A DNA stretch of 64,000 bases from assembly GCA_031292255.1 (NCBI GenBank), contig JARLHN010000016.1:209515-273514 (forward strand), read 5' to 3'. This document shows, piece by piece, positions 47,759-58,900 of the stretch (the stretch's first letter is position 1; every line of letters begins with the position of its first letter). The DNA is from Oryzomonas sp. (lineage in GTDB: Bacteria; Desulfobacterota; Desulfuromonadia; Geobacterales; Pseudopelobacteraceae). Under the pieces are notes generated by a model. It had not been told where the DNA came from and did no database searches. It saw only the letters and a list, made by a program, of their open reading frames with translations. A program made the position numbers and the translations under genes.

Positions 47759-48406
47759 GTCAGCCTCCCCTCTTTAAATCATTTTCCATTCTCTTGATGC
47801 CTCTCTTCAGACTGATACCCGCCCCTCCCCGGATTATCTTCCTATAATGTAAGACCGTTGTTTGAGCCAAAAGATTACAAACCATATGGGGGGTGACGTT
47901 ATTCCTGGGGCGCGACGACGTGGGTGTACCAGGTCTACATCAAGGAACCGCAACGGTGTAGCGGCAAAACGATCCGGAATTACGAGTACTAACTAACCAC
48001 GCGGGACACAGGAACGCATCGGCGAACGCCTCCCGTTTCTAAATACATTGCCAATTGTTATTTTAGATGTTATTAATTTAACTTTAATTTATTTTATATA
48101 TTCATGGTTTATGATATCACCTGCTCGCGAGATATGTCATGCGCCATACCTGCATATCGCCATGGCGCTGAAAGGCCTCTCAGGAGGGCTTGATCCGCTG
48201 TTTTCAATGAAGCCGTTGCTGCAACGTCGGGTCGTTGCATTCCAGGATATATGATTTAGAATCATTCAGGGACATATCACGAACGGCTCGATAACAATGG
48301 GCACCGTGACCCTTTCCCCATGAACCCGCCATGTCTCCGAGGGCAGGATTACCATGGTGTTGGCAGAGTTTCGCAACGATTTTTGATGCATGCAAGGGAG
48401 AGAACT
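47759..48406. other. Intergenic region, no convincing gene
   Basis: This 648-bp stretch separates the divergent small exported protein and the chemoreceptor. A short hydrophobic frame exists at 48048-48254 but lacks a ribosome site. I find no tRNA, and no clear riboswitch. The part from 48040 to 48120 is very AT-rich and may hold the chemoreceptor's promoter. Confidence 0.4.
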
Positions 48407-50443
48407 ATGTTCAGACATTTGTCGATCGGCACCAAGATGATCCTGACGTTTTTGGTTGTGATCGCACTGGCGGCCGTCATCGGGTTATTTGCGATCGTGC
48501 AGAACGGCAGGCTGACCAGTATCGTTGCCCGGACCGCCGGCAGCGACGTCCCGAGCATCCATTCGGCCACCCTGATCGAAAGCCTGGTGGGAAGCCATCG
48601 TCGCGGCGAGTTGCTGATGCTCCTGGCAACGGAAAAGGATATCAAGGAGAAATACGTCAAACGGAACGAGGAGGCCGTGGAAAAGCTCTCCACGGCTCAG
48701 TCAGCATATGAAAAACTCATGGATACCGAAGAGGAAAAAAGGCTCTACAACGAATTCAAGGCCGCCTGGGGAGCCTATAGCGCCGAATATCCGAAGGTAA
48801 AGGAATTGGCACTTCAGGGAGGCAGCAGCGAGGATGTGTCGAAGCTGATCCAGGGGGCCTCCAGTACGTCCTTCAATCAGGCACTGTCGGCTCTCGACAG
48901 GCTGGAAAAGTATGACATCGAGCAGACCCAGAGGGAAAATAACGGAGCACTTGCCATTGCCAAAACCACGATGGTGTGGATCATTGTCCTGCTTGTCACC
49001 TGCGTCCTGATCGGCGTGACTTTTGTCGTTAGGTTCTCGCGAGCGCTGAGCGCCCCTTTGAAGCGGCTTTCCGTCGATGCGGAGCTGGTTGCATCGGGGG
49101 ATCTGGGGGTGGCGGTCGAGGTCGGTTCCGACGACGAAATCGGGCAACTGGCCCAGTCGTTCGAAAAAATGGTCAACAATCTGCGCGAGATGATAGGGAC
49201 CCTCGCCGATTCATCGGCCCATGTATCCGAATCATCGGCCGAGATGCAGACCAATGCCGCCCAGATGGCCGACGGAGCCGAAAAGGTTGCCATTCAGGCC
49301 ATCACCGTGGCGACCGCCAGCGAGGAGATGTCGGCAACATCGGGCGACATCGCCCAGAGCTGCCAGATGGCAGCGGACGGGGCGGAACGGGCAAACCAGG
49401 CTGCGGAACACGGTGCAGGGGTCGTGGAGAAATCGATCTCCGTGATGCACCGGATTGCCGAAAGAGTCCAGTCGTCGGCCAAGACCGTAGAAGCCCTGGG
49501 GCGGCGTTCCGACGAGATTGGCGCCATTGTCGGCACCATAGAGGATATCGCCGACCAGACCAACCTGCTGGCCCTGAATGCCGCCATAGAGGCCGCCCGA
49601 GCCGGTGAGCAGGGGCGCGGTTTCGCCGTCGTTGCCGATGAGGTACGGGCGCTGGCGGAGCGAACGACCAAGGCCACCCGCGAGATTGGCTTGATGATCA
49701 AGGCGATCCAGCAGGAGACCAGGACCGCCGTGACGGCTATGGAAGAAGGTGTGAGCGAGGTGGAGCAGGGAACCGGCGAGGCCGCCAGGTCGGGCGAGGC
49801 GTTGTGCAAGATCCAGGACGAAATCAACGCCCTGCACCTGCAGGTGCAGCAGATTGCGACCGCCGCCGAAGAACAGACCGCCACGACCAATGAGATAAGC
49901 AGCAATATCCACAGCATCACGGAAGTGGCGCAGGAGACTGTCGAGGGTGCCAGAAAGACCACGTTCGCCGCGGAGCATCTGTCCCGCCTTTCGGCTGAGC
50001 TGGAACACCTCGTCGGCCAGTTCAAGCTGGCCGGGTCGGGCAAGATGATCACCTGGAGCAGAAGCTACAGCGTCGGCGTCAGTAAGATGGACATGGAGCA
50101 CCAGCGGCTGATCGATATCATCAATAATCTCTATACCTCCATGCGCTCAGGCCGGAGCAAGGATGCCATTGGAACGATCCTCGATGAGTTGTTGGATTAC
50201 ACCAAGACCCATTTTGCCCATGAAGAGCGCCTGATGCAGGAATCGGGGTATGAGGGATACGGCGATCAAAAGCGCGCCCACGAGGCCCTCATCGCCCAGG
50301 TGGTTGATATCCAGGGGAAATACCGCGCCGGCACGGCGCTCGGGCAGGAAGTGATGACGTTCCTCAAAGACTGGCTGCTGAATCACATCCAGGGCATGGA
50401 CAAGCGGTATGGACCAGTAATGAACAAGAAGGGCATCAAGTAA
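48407..50443 (+). CDS. Methyl-accepting chemotaxis protein with C-terminal hemerythrin domain
   Basis: A 678-residue receptor starting [11 protein letters not shown] at 48407 (GGGAG upstream). A transmembrane helix (about 11-30), a periplasmic four-helix sensor of about 155 residues, a second helix (about 188-210), HAMP, and the signalling domain with hairpin tip [42 protein letters not shown] follow. The last 130 residues are a bacteriohemerythrin: [25 protein letters not shown] and [10 protein letters not shown] supply the His/Glu/Asp ligands of a di-iron site that binds O2. This fusion, as in DcrH of Desulfovibrio, suggests aerotaxis or redox sensing. Confidence 0.93.
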   Translation: MFRHLSIGTKMILTFLVVIALAAVIGLFAIVQNGRLTSIVARTAGSDVPSIHSATLIESLVGSHRRGELLMLLATEKDIKEKYVKRNEEAVEKLSTAQSAYEKLMDTEEEKRLYNEFKAAWGAYSAEYPKVKELALQGGSSEDVSKLIQGASSTSFNQALSALDRLEKYDIEQTQRENNGALAIAKTTMVWIIVLLVTCVLIGVTFVVRFSRALSAPLKRLSVDAELVASGDLGVAVEVGSDDEIGQLAQSFEKMVNNLREMIGTLADSSAHVSESSAEMQTNAAQMADGAEKVAIQAITVATASEEMSATSGDIAQSCQMAADGAERANQAAEHGAGVVEKSISVMHRIAERVQSSAKTVEALGRRSDEIGAIVGTIEDIADQTNLLALNAAIEAARAGEQGRGFAVVADEVRALAERTTKATREIGLMIKAIQQETRTAVTAMEEGVSEVEQGTGEAARSGEALCKIQDEINALHLQVQQIATAAEEQTATTNEISSNIHSITEVAQETVEGARKTTFAAEHLSRLSAELEHLVGQFKLAGSGKMITWSRSYSVGVSKMDMEHQRLIDIINNLYTSMRSGRSKDAIGTILDELLDYTKTHFAHEERLMQESGYEGYGDQKRAHEALIAQVVDIQGKYRAGTALGQEVMTFLKDWLLNHIQGMDKRYGPVMNKKGIK

Positions 50444-50577
50444 TCCCGAAAAAAACCTTCTCGGCAAGAGAGCCCAATCGCCCCCTTGCTTGCATCAGCG
50501 CCTTAACATCCGGCATTTTTTATCCTTCTGTAGTATTACAGCAATAAAACCGCGGGAACGTCTTCAGGAGTATTTTA

Positions 50578-51174
50578 ATGGAATGGTATGAAGAGGAGGT
50601 CCGTGGAATAGAGCGAAAGCATTTGGAAAATCCGCTCCCTCCCGGACTTGTGGTTTTTTACGGCAGCTCCTCCATTCGTCTCTGGGACACTCTGACCGAA
50701 GATTTTCGAGAAATCGGCGTGCTCAATCTGGGATTCGGCGGTTCAACCCTGGAGGCCTGCGCCTGGTTTTTCGAGCGGCTCGTCGTCCCCTGCTCGCCGC
50801 GTTCCATCATCTGCTATGCTGGCGACAACGACCTTGGCGATGGCAAGGCACCCGATGAGGTACTGACATACTTCCGGAGGTTGCTCGACAAGGTTGACGC
50901 ACATTTCCCCGCCATTCCGTTTTCCTTCATGTCCATCAAGCAAAGCCCCTCCCGCTTGGGTATTGCCGACAGGATACGCCGCACCAACGATATGCTCCGT
51001 CAGGAATTGGAAGAGCGTACGCAACGGTACTTCATTGACGTGTATTCCCCCATGCTTGCCCCTGACGGCCGGCCGGATACGTCATTGTTCCTCGAAGACG
51101 GCCTGCATGTCAGTCCGAAGGGGTATCAAGTCTGGCGCAACGTTCTGAACACGTGGAGAGACAAGATATTTTAA
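50578..51174 (+). CDS. SGNH/GDSL-family hydrolase
   Basis: A 198-residue cytoplasmic hydrolase (no signal peptide) with AGGAG before the start. It has the SGNH blocks: GSSSIRLW with the nucleophile Ser (residues 29-36), LGFGGST (block II Gly), AGDNDLG (block III Asn) and DGLHVSPKGYQVW (block V Asp-His). Likely an ester hydrolase that removes acyl groups from lipids or carbohydrates. A second hydrolase gene follows about 50 bp on, so they may be co-transcribed. Confidence 0.85.
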   Translation: MEWYEEEVRGIERKHLENPLPPGLVVFYGSSSIRLWDTLTEDFREIGVLNLGFGGSTLEACAWFFERLVVPCSPRSIICYAGDNDLGDGKAPDEVLTYFRRLLDKVDAHFPAIPFSFMSIKQSPSRLGIADRIRRTNDMLRQELEERTQRYFIDVYSPMLAPDGRPDTSLFLEDGLHVSPKGYQVWRNVLNTWRDKIF

Positions 51175-51222
51175 CCGTCCCGTAATAATTCCGTGACAAG
51201 TGTAGTATACTTTACAACCACA

Positions 51223-51951
51223 ATGAACAGAGAGTATCACTGCTGGTACAGCTCGCGGCTCGGGCGCGATATGGAGCTACTCGTCTTCGGCCACGCGGGC
51301 GCGCGGGTTCTCGTTTTCCCGACACGTTGCGGCAGGTTCTTCGACTATGAAAACTGGGGCATCGCCAATGCGATGCGTCAAAAGGTCGAAAACGGCTGTC
51401 TGCAACTCATCTGTGTCGAAAGCTTGGATGCCGAGAGCTTCTATTGCGACTGGTGTCCGCCACGCGATAGAATTACCCGCCACAAACAGTATGAAGAGTA
51501 TATACTCAACGAAGTCATACCCTTTTCGCACGCAAAAAACCCCAATCCCGCCCTGATCGCCCACGGTTGCAGCATGGGAGCCTATCACGCAGTCAATATC
51601 GCCTTCCGACACCCACAGCTTTTCAGCAGGATCGTGGCCTTCAGCGGCAGGTACGACCTGACCAGCCAAATCGGCAGCTTTCGTGATCTCATGGACGGAT
51701 ATTACGATGAAGACATCTACTTCAACAACCCTTCCCACTTTGTACCCAATATTACCGATCCTGAACTTATCAGCCTTATCCGGCGCTTTGAAGTAACCTT
51801 GGTATCTGGCGAGGCTGACGCCTTCCTGGAAAACAACATGATATTCAGCGGCGCATTATGGGAAAAAGGGCTCCAACCCCAATTCCATGTCTGGGAAGGT
51901 GAAGCCCATCGTGCCCGCTACTGGCGGGAGATGGTCGTTCATTATCTTTGA
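51223..51951 (+). CDS. Alpha/beta-hydrolase esterase
   Basis: A 242-residue putative esterase. The nucleophile elbow is GCSMG (in LIAHGCSMGAYHAVNIA), and the late HxxR region EAHRARYWREM supplies a candidate catalytic His. The first part, YSSRLGRDMELLVFGHAGARVLVFPTRCGRFFDYEN, is typical of the Esterase-like/YjfP group found near other esterases. I prefer ATG 51223; a GTG at 51193 would add ten residues. Neither has a clear ribosome site. The substrate is unknown. Confidence 0.75.
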   Translation: MNREYHCWYSSRLGRDMELLVFGHAGARVLVFPTRCGRFFDYENWGIANAMRQKVENGCLQLICVESLDAESFYCDWCPPRDRITRHKQYEEYILNEVIPFSHAKNPNPALIAHGCSMGAYHAVNIAFRHPQLFSRIVAFSGRYDLTSQIGSFRDLMDGYYDEDIYFNNPSHFVPNITDPELISLIRRFEVTLVSGEADAFLENNMIFSGALWEKGLQPQFHVWEGEAHRARYWREMVVHYL

Positions 51952-52238
51952 TCGGCACCAGAAGGTTTGTGACGTTAACCCGCTTTGGGGTTTCGGCCTG
52001 TATTATGAGCCAATCAAAACATCGCATTCGTCCCTTGAGCAGACACTTGTGCATAACCTTTAATTGCAGCACAGCTTATTAAAGATTACGTCTATAGCAT
52101 TTAATTGCGATGGTCGGACGGATTCTGCTGCCGCACATGCTCGTTGCCGAAGGTTATCCCCCTGTCTTCTGAACCGGCCGGCGACATGACATCAATAACC
52201 ACAATATCACGGTCAAAGCCATGACAAATTCCTGAAGT

Positions 52239-52829
52239 TCAAACATTGACCCCATGTGACCCCTCAAGCTCTTCCTCGATCTCCTGCTCGCACATGTTAA
52301 TCAAACGACGAATCTCTTCTTCGGGCATGTCGTCGAGAACCAGGCTCCCCTGGCTGTCCCTGCCTACCCGTGTAATGCCCGGAAAACGACGCTCCAACAC
52401 CTTCATTTCCAGCGTTTGCCGCTTGATCGTACTCAACAGCCGGCGGTTCTCTCGCTCCAGGTCATATTTTTCGATTGCTAAACGGACGGCTAATTTGATC
52501 TCGGTATCGTCCCACGGCTTGGTGAAGAAGCGGTAAATCTCGCCCTGGTTGACCGCCCTCAAGGCTGCGTCCAGGGTGGCGTGGCCGGTAAGCAGGATGC
52601 GCACCGTATCGGGGTAACGCTCCCTGACCAGCGAGAGGAATTCGGAGCCTTGCATCCCGGTCATCCGCTCATCGGACATGACCACCTTGAAACAATGCGC
52701 CTGCATGACCTCCAAGGCCTGCTCTCCACTGGTTGCGCCATAAACCTCGTACGGTTCCTCGATAAGAGCCCGTTTCAAAGCTGACAGGACGTTTTCCTCG
52801 TCATCGACCAAAAGGATTTTGCAGTTCAT
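52239..52829 (-). CDS. Response regulator, receiver domain with short helical tail
   Basis: A 196-residue protein with a receiver domain (residues 3-120; acidic DDEE at 9-12, acceptor Asp in KVVMSDERMTGM, LTGHA, and lysine in RFFTKPWDD) of the RpfG-like type. A helical tail follows (LERENRRLLSTIKRQTLEMKVLERR) with an acidic end and no known output domain. It is the last gene of the kinase operon and separated from the HD-GYP gene by 46 bp. The start has AGGAGA upstream. It may be a single-domain relay protein. Confidence 0.85.
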   Translation of the reverse strand: MNCKILLVDDEENVLSALKRALIEEPYEVYGATSGEQALEVMQAHCFKVVMSDERMTGMQGSEFLSLVRERYPDTVRILLTGHATLDAALRAVNQGEIYRFFTKPWDDTEIKLAVRLAIEKYDLERENRRLLSTIKRQTLEMKVLERRFPGITRVGRDSQGSLVLDDMPEEEIRRLINMCEQEIEEELEGSHGVNV

Positions 52830-52875
52830 CAGTTCTCTCCTAATGAAAATTCAAATCGATTTATTTTAAAAGCCA

Positions 52876-54189
52876 TTAGCGCCTCACCATTACGAATACT
52901 CCGTGGGGCGGCGCGTCAAGCTCGTAATTCCGCCTGATGGACGCAAGTTTTGTTTCGTCGAGCGCAACCCCCCGGCTTAGAAGCAGAATGCCCGAAGCGC
53001 TGCTGACATCCCTGGAAAGAAACATGCCTTCCTTCAATTCCTTGGGGTCAAGTTCAACTTCCACGAGTTCCTTATCCTCAACACCCAAGGACAAATACGT
53101 GTAACGGGACACTGTACTGAAGGCTTTTTGCAATGAAGGGTCCAGTTGCGCCCCCACGACAAGCCCCGCCTTGACCAACGCCTGATCAGCGATGTCTCCT
53201 CTGCATGTTTCCGATGCCTTGTCGATACGGTCGGCAAAGGCAATGATCCTGGCGCCCAAGGGGATCGCATCACCAGCCAGTTTATCCGGAAATCCGCTGC
53301 CGTCGAGATTTTCATGATGGTGGCGGATGAGCAATCCGGCTGGCCTGAGCCCCTCGATGGTGTCAATGGCCACCTGGCCCCGGATCGGGTGTTGCTGATA
53401 TTCCTTCAGCTCATCGGCATTCATGGCATCGCGATCCCTGGACAAAATACGTTCAGGTATCCCTATCTCGCCAATATCATGCAAAAGCGCAGCGATGCGG
53501 ATGGTTTCAAGATCATTGCCGGATATCCCGAGTTCCCTGGCAGCGTTGACGGAAAGATCCGCCACATTGCGGGAATGCTGCCTGAGCTTGCCGCCATGCA
53601 TCTCCACAAGTCCTGAAAAGACAGCGATAATTGCGTCGTAGTCTTCCTTCACCCTCTTTAAAAGTCCGTGCAGTTCCTCGTTTTTTTGACGGATGGCCGT
53701 GGTCTGCTCAAGCACGCGCCCCTTCAGGTTCCGGTTCCACTCTTGCAGTTCCTCGTTCTGTTGACGGACGAGTTCGTTCAAACGGCTGTTTTCCCTCAAT
53801 AAGGCGTACTGGCGGACAGCATCGCGGATGGTCTGAACCAGTTCGGCGTCATTCCAGGGTTTGGAAATATATCGACAGGCACCCCCCTTGTTGATGGCGT
53901 CGATGGTCGCCGAAATATCCGAATAGCCGGTCAGGAGTATCCGCAAGGCATTTGGAACGGCTTCACGGCAGTACTGGAGAAACTCTGAACCGTTCATGCC
54001 GGGCATACGCTGGTCCGATATGATCAACCCCACATTGTGGAGCCCCGTTAAGGCTGCAATACCCTGTTCAGCCGAGGCGGCCATGTGCACCTCGAACTCC
54101 TCATCGATGAGAAGCCGTTGCAAAGACTTGAGGATGTTCTCCTCGTCATCGACCAGGAGTACTTGTATGCTTCTGTCGCTATCACTCAT
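52876..54189 (-). CDS. Receiver/HD-GYP regulator with degenerate GFP motif
   Basis: A 437-residue protein: receiver (residues 5-125, acceptor Asp in GLIISDQRMPGMNG), a long coiled linker (about 135-190, QNEELQEWNRNLKGRVLEQTTAIRQK) and an HD-GYP domain (about 195-350). The HD pair is in LLHDIGEIGIPERIL, while the signature loop reads HHHENLDGSGFP, so Tyr of GYP is replaced by Phe. HD-GYP proteins cleave cyclic di-GMP; Phe variants may still work. A beta-rich C-terminal domain follows. The start overlaps the upstream gene stop (TAATG). Confidence 0.88.
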   Translation of the reverse strand: MSDSDRSIQVLLVDDEENILKSLQRLLIDEEFEVHMAASAEQGIAALTGLHNVGLIISDQRMPGMNGSEFLQYCREAVPNALRILLTGYSDISATIDAINKGGACRYISKPWNDAELVQTIRDAVRQYALLRENSRLNELVRQQNEELQEWNRNLKGRVLEQTTAIRQKNEELHGLLKRVKEDYDAIIAVFSGLVEMHGGKLRQHSRNVADLSVNAARELGISGNDLETIRIAALLHDIGEIGIPERILSRDRDAMNADELKEYQQHPIRGQVAIDTIEGLRPAGLLIRHHHENLDGSGFPDKLAGDAIPLGARIIAFADRIDKASETCRGDIADQALVKAGLVVGAQLDPSLQKAFSTVSRYTYLSLGVEDKELVEVELDPKELKEGMFLSRDVSSASGILLLSRGVALDETKLASIRRNYELDAPPHGVFVMVRR

Positions 54190-55136
54190 TACGCGCATAC
54201 CTTCTCTGCTATCGGCATAAAAATCTCCATAAGGTGAGGGTCGAAGGAAGAACCGGTCAATTCCTGCATGACGCTTAGAACGCCTGCCCCTTCATATGCC
54301 TTGCGGTAGGGGCGGTCAGTGTGGAGGGCATCGAAAACGTCGGCAATGGACACAATACGCGCCTCGATCGGAATATGATCCCCTCTCAGACCGGCGGGAT
54401 ATCCCGACCCGTCATAGCGCTCATGGTGATGGAGGATTATGTTGACGATCGTCCTGGACATGCGCGCCTGGCGAGCCACCTCACTCCCCCAGAGGGGATG
54501 TTGCTTGACAAGCTCGAACTGATCGACCGGCAGTCGCCCCCCGTAATTGAGAATCGCCTCGGGGACACCGATCTTGCCGCAATCATGCAGCCAACTGCCG
54601 AATCTGATCTCACGGATGACCGTTTCCGGAAGCCCCAGCGCCTCCGACAGGCTGACGGCATAATTCGCGACCCGGTCGCAATGCCCACGTGTGTAGGAGT
54701 CCTTGAGTTCAATAGCCTGGGCGATCGAGAGATAGCGGGATTCATCTCCTTCCCGTAGCTCTCTGACGACACGGTAGCGTGTCAGCCCCTCATTAATCAC
54801 CGCGATCAAATTCTCGTTATTCCATGGTTTGGTTACGAAACGAAAAACCTCGCTGGTGTTGATTGCGGCTATGGCCGTTTCTAGATCGGCAAAGGCTGTC
54901 ATCATGATACGCACCGTGTCGGGAGAGATCGTTCGTACTCTGGTAAGCAGATCGATACCGCTCATCCCCGGCATCCTGTTATCGGAAACGACCACCGCAA
55001 TTTTCTCCTGCCCCAGGATTTCCAGCGCCTGTTCTCCCGAATCGGCGGTCAGTATCCGCAGGTCAGCATCATGAAATGTCCTTTCTACCGACCGTAGGAT
55101 GGATGGTTCATCGTCAACGAAAAGCACATTGTTCAT
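54189..55136 (-). CDS. Receiver/HD-GYP cyclic di-GMP phosphodiesterase
   Basis: A 315-residue regulator. The receiver domain (about residues 2-120) has acceptor Asp in VVVSDNRMPGMSG. The HD-GYP domain (about 135-310) is complete: YTRGHCDRVANYA, WLHDCGKIGVPEAIL and HHHERYDGSGYPAGLRGDHIPIEARIVSIADVFDAL, all metal-ligand residues present. It should hydrolyse cyclic di-GMP under control of phosphorylation. The start (MNNVLFVDDEP) overlaps the preceding gene's stop by ATGA. Confidence 0.92.
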   Translation of the reverse strand: MNNVLFVDDEPSILRSVERTFHDADLRILTADSGEQALEILGQEKIAVVVSDNRMPGMSGIDLLTRVRTISPDTVRIMMTAFADLETAIAAINTSEVFRFVTKPWNNENLIAVINEGLTRYRVVRELREGDESRYLSIAQAIELKDSYTRGHCDRVANYAVSLSEALGLPETVIREIRFGSWLHDCGKIGVPEAILNYGGRLPVDQFELVKQHPLWGSEVARQARMSRTIVNIILHHHERYDGSGYPAGLRGDHIPIEARIVSIADVFDALHTDRPYRKAYEGAGVLSVMQELTGSSFDPHLMEIFMPIAEKVCA

Positions 55137-55936
55137 GACATCTTCTCTATCAACACGATGGCTATCCCGGGTTGGTCGAAACAACGGAATTTTGTACAAC
55201 GCACATCATAGTCTGTCCCGCCGTGTGTCCAATCGAGATACGCCATCTGCTCCTCCTCCAGCGTATCGATTATCCGGTTGAATTCATCCGGCAGCGTGGC
55301 GCGCCGGTCGCTACCGAAGAACCCCCCTTCAACCGTGTTAAATATCTCCGCGGCCCTGCGGCTGCCCTGGACGACCATTCCGTCGATGTCGACGCCAACC
55401 ACAGCCACGGGCAGAGCATCGAGCATGCATTGGGAAAAGGTCAGGGCATGGTTCCGCAGCTCCAACTCGAAGGTCCGCTGCTTCACTTTTTGCTCCAGTT
55501 CATCGTTGGCGCGGGACAGCTCCACCATGAGCTCACGGTTGCTTTTTTGCAGGGCATACCGTTCCACGGCATTGGCGACGGTGACCCGCAATTCGTGATC
55601 GTTCCAGGGCTTGGGTATGAACTTGTAGATGCGTCCCTCGTTGATGGCGGAGACAATGGCGGCGGTATCGGCATAGCCGGACAGAACGATGCGCACCGTG
55701 TCAGGCCAGCGCCGGTATACCTCTTTGAGGAACTCAACCCCATCCATGGCCGGCATTCGATAGTCGGAGATGACCACCTGGAACGGTCCGTTGTTCTCCA
55801 GCATGCGCAACCCCTCTTCAGCGGAGGAGGCGGTCAGGATCTCGTAGTCGTCGTCAATGAAAATCCGCTCCAGGGAGCGCAGGACATTCCTTTCGTCATC
55901 CACGCAGAGAATACGGGTTTTGTCTAAATATTTCAT
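55133..55936 (-). CDS. Receiver-PAS response regulator
   Basis: A 267-residue protein: receiver (residues 8-125, acceptor Asp in VVISDYRMPAMDG), a coiled coil (about 140-170, ELSRANDELEQKVKQRTFELE) and a PAS-like C-terminal domain (MLDALPVAVVGVDIDGMVVQGSRRAAEIF). It has no enzymatic output. Start is at 55936 (MKYLDKTRIL) with GGAAAGG upstream; the reading to 55957 lacks support. It lies 52 bp after the kinase and could relay or combine its signal with the HD-GYP proteins. Confidence 0.85.
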   Translation of the reverse strand: MKYLDKTRILCVDDERNVLRSLERIFIDDDYEILTASSAEEGLRMLENNGPFQVVISDYRMPAMDGVEFLKEVYRRWPDTVRIVLSGYADTAAIVSAINEGRIYKFIPKPWNDHELRVTVANAVERYALQKSNRELMVELSRANDELEQKVKQRTFELELRNHALTFSQCMLDALPVAVVGVDIDGMVVQGSRRAAEIFNTVEGGFFGSDRRATLPDEFNRIIDTLEEEQMAYLDWTHGGTDYDVRCTKFRCFDQPGIAIVLIEKMS

Positions 55937-55988
55937 TGGGGCCTTTCCGCAACGCAACGGTGATCACAACATCTTTCCTCACTCTATT

Positions 55989-58900
55989 TTAATCCTGAAC
56001 GCCGTTGATTGGAATCCTGACCGTGAAGGTTGTACCCGTGCCGATCTCGCTATCGACCAGAATGTCGCCGTGATGCTTCTTGATGATGTCATAACTGATG
56101 GAAAGCCCCAGGCCGGTCCCTTTGCCTACTTCTTTGGTGGTAAAGAACGGCTCGAAGATGCGCTTCTGGTTCTCTTCCGATATACCGCAGCCGGAATCGG
56201 AGACCGATACGCAGACCGTGTCGTCATCCTGCCAGGTTCGCACCCTGATCTCACCCCGCCCCGTGATGGCATGGGCGGCGTTGACCAGGAGATTCATGAA
56301 GACCTGGTTCAGTTGCTGGGGATAGCAGAGCACCGGCGGAATATCGCCGTAATCCTTCGTGAGAGTTGCCACGTACTTGATTTCGTTCCAGGCAATGCCG
56401 ATCGTGCTCTCAAGACACTCTTTGAGGTCGGCGCGCTTTTGTTCGGCATCATCGACACGGGAAAAGCTCTTCAGGTCCTGGACGATCTTGCGTACCCGCT
56501 GGGCGCCGTCCAGGGACTCGGCGATCAACTGGGGAGAGTCGTCAAAGATATAATCGATTTTGAGGCGCTTCCGCTGTTCGTCCGCTCCGGCCCGTCCGGA
56601 GTCGCTTGAGCAGTCGGAGAACGCTGTGGAAAGACAGGCGACAAACTCCTTGGTGCGCTCGAAGTATTTGCCCAGCGTGGTCAGGTTGCTGGAGATGAAC
56701 CCCATGGGATTGTTGATCTCGTGGGCTACTCCTGCCGCCAATTGCCCTATAGAGGCCAATTTTTCCTGTTGGAAGGCCTTTATCTGGGTGGTCTGCAACT
56801 CGTCGTAGGCCTTTTGGAGTTCCTCGGTTATGGAACGCAACTCCGTCGTGTCAACCAGCGACATCACCCTTCCCGTTACCATACCGGTATCAGGTGACGT
56901 GATGTCGTAGATATACAGGTTGTAAAAGCGGTTTGACGATTTATGGACAACTTCTCCGCTCGTATCATTCAATACGGAGAACGTGAAGCCTGCCTCGGTG
57001 AGGATATCAGGCCAGTCAATACCGATAATTTCATCGTGCGACTTGTCGGCAAGCTGGTTGAGCAGACGATTGCAGCGGCGTACCTTGCCGGCCGGATCGG
57101 TTAGAATCACCAGATCGCGCAGGCTGTCCAAGGTCTGCTCCCATTCCACTTTTGCCGCCTCGACCCACTTGAAAAGCTCCTCCAGTTCGGCGTGCTTGAC
57201 CTCCAGTTCCGCTTTGCTCTCGGCCAGCGACTGCTCGGCCTGTTTACGGGCCGTTATGTCCCTGAGTATTCCGATCGCATGCCACTGTCCATTGATCTGC
57301 ACGCTCGACATCGCGAGTTCGACGGGGAACTCGTCTCCGTTCTTTCTCAATCCGGAGAGTTCCAATACCTGCCCGACGGCCGCACCTTCACCGGTCGCCA
57401 TGAATGTACTGAAAGCCTGGAAGTGCGGACCACGGTAACGCTCCGGCGCGATAAGTCGGTGGAAATTCCGGCCCATTGCTTCCTGGAGCGAATAGCCGAA
57501 GATTCGGACTGCCGACTCGTTCCACATGGAAATGGCACCATCGGGGTTAAGCATGATGATGGCATCCTGGGCGGAGTTGACAAGTTTGTTGAGACGCGCC
57601 TCGCTCTCGTTAAGCGCCATCTCAACCGCTTTGCGCTCGGTTATGTCCTCCTTGCTCGCCAGATAGCCCGTGATCCGGCCTTCCTGGTCGAAAAGCGGTG
57701 TTATGGCGGCAAACTCCCAGTAGAGTTCGCCGTTCTTGCGTTTGTTTTGAAACTCTCCGCGCCATTCGTTGCCGGAGGAAATCGTGCGCCACAAATCGGT
57801 ATAGCACTCCGGAGACGTTTCGTTTGATTTCAGAATACGAGGATTCTGGCCGACGGCCTCTTCCCTGGTGTATCCCGTGACTTGACAGAACCGGGGATTG
57901 ACGTATTCGATGTCGCCCGCCGTACCGGTGATCACGATGCTGACCGGACTCTGCTCGACAGCCAATGACAGTTTGCGAACTTCCTCCTCCAAGGCATGGC
58001 GTTCCGTGATGTCGGTAAAGGTTCCCACCAACCCGGCCGGTTTGCCCATTTTGTCGAAAAAGGGGGCCTTGGTCACGATGACCCTGCGAAGGGTATCGTC
58101 GGTGCGCTCAAGAAAGGATTCATAGTTCTGCGGAAGAGCGGAATTAATGCACTCCCGGCTCATCCGAAAGTGTTCCTTGGCGTACTCGCCAGGAATCAGG
58201 TCGCATATGGTCTTGCCGAAGATATCCTTTTTCGGGCGCCCGATGAACTCCTCGAAGGCACGGTTGGAGCCGATATAGCGCCCAAGACGGTCCTTGTAAT
58301 AGACCGGATTGGGGATGGCATCGATAATCTCTTGCAGGAAACGGAATTGATCGTTGAGCCTCTCCTCGATCCGCTTGGTATCGGTAGTGTCCTCGAACGT
58401 CTCTACTGCTCCCACGATCTCTCCTGCGGCGTTCCTGATGGGCGCGGCGTTGAAGCGGAGATAATGGCGTCCGGCGCTGCCCAAATGATACCACCCTTCG
58501 GCCTGGAAGGCGCCTTCGACGAGGGGTGAAGGACGGTAATTGTTGTAGAGGTTCGGGAGCAACCCCTGGGCATGATCCAGAACCACGTCCGCCAGGGTGG
58601 GGCGTTGTTCCCTGTAGAACACCTCCCATTGTCGTATGGTACCTTTCATATCATCGGTTTTGTGCCCACTCAGTTTTTCCAGGGCCTTGTTCCAGTAAAT
58701 AATGCGGTGTTCCCTGTCCAGGACAAAGATCGGCGCGGCCGAGTTCGTAACCAGGCTCTCGATAAAGGATTTCTCCTCGTCTATATTGTCCTGATGTTCG
58801 TCGATCTTTTGAATCATGGCATTGAACACTTGAGCCAACTTGCCGATCTCGTCCCGTGACTCGATACGGACCAGGCGGTCTTTGCCCTGCTTTGCGTCGA

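Noticed and set aside
48048-48254. Small hydrophobic plus-strand ORF before the chemoreceptor
   Set aside because: No ribosome site, odd composition and no recognisable pattern; probably chance in AT-rich DNA.
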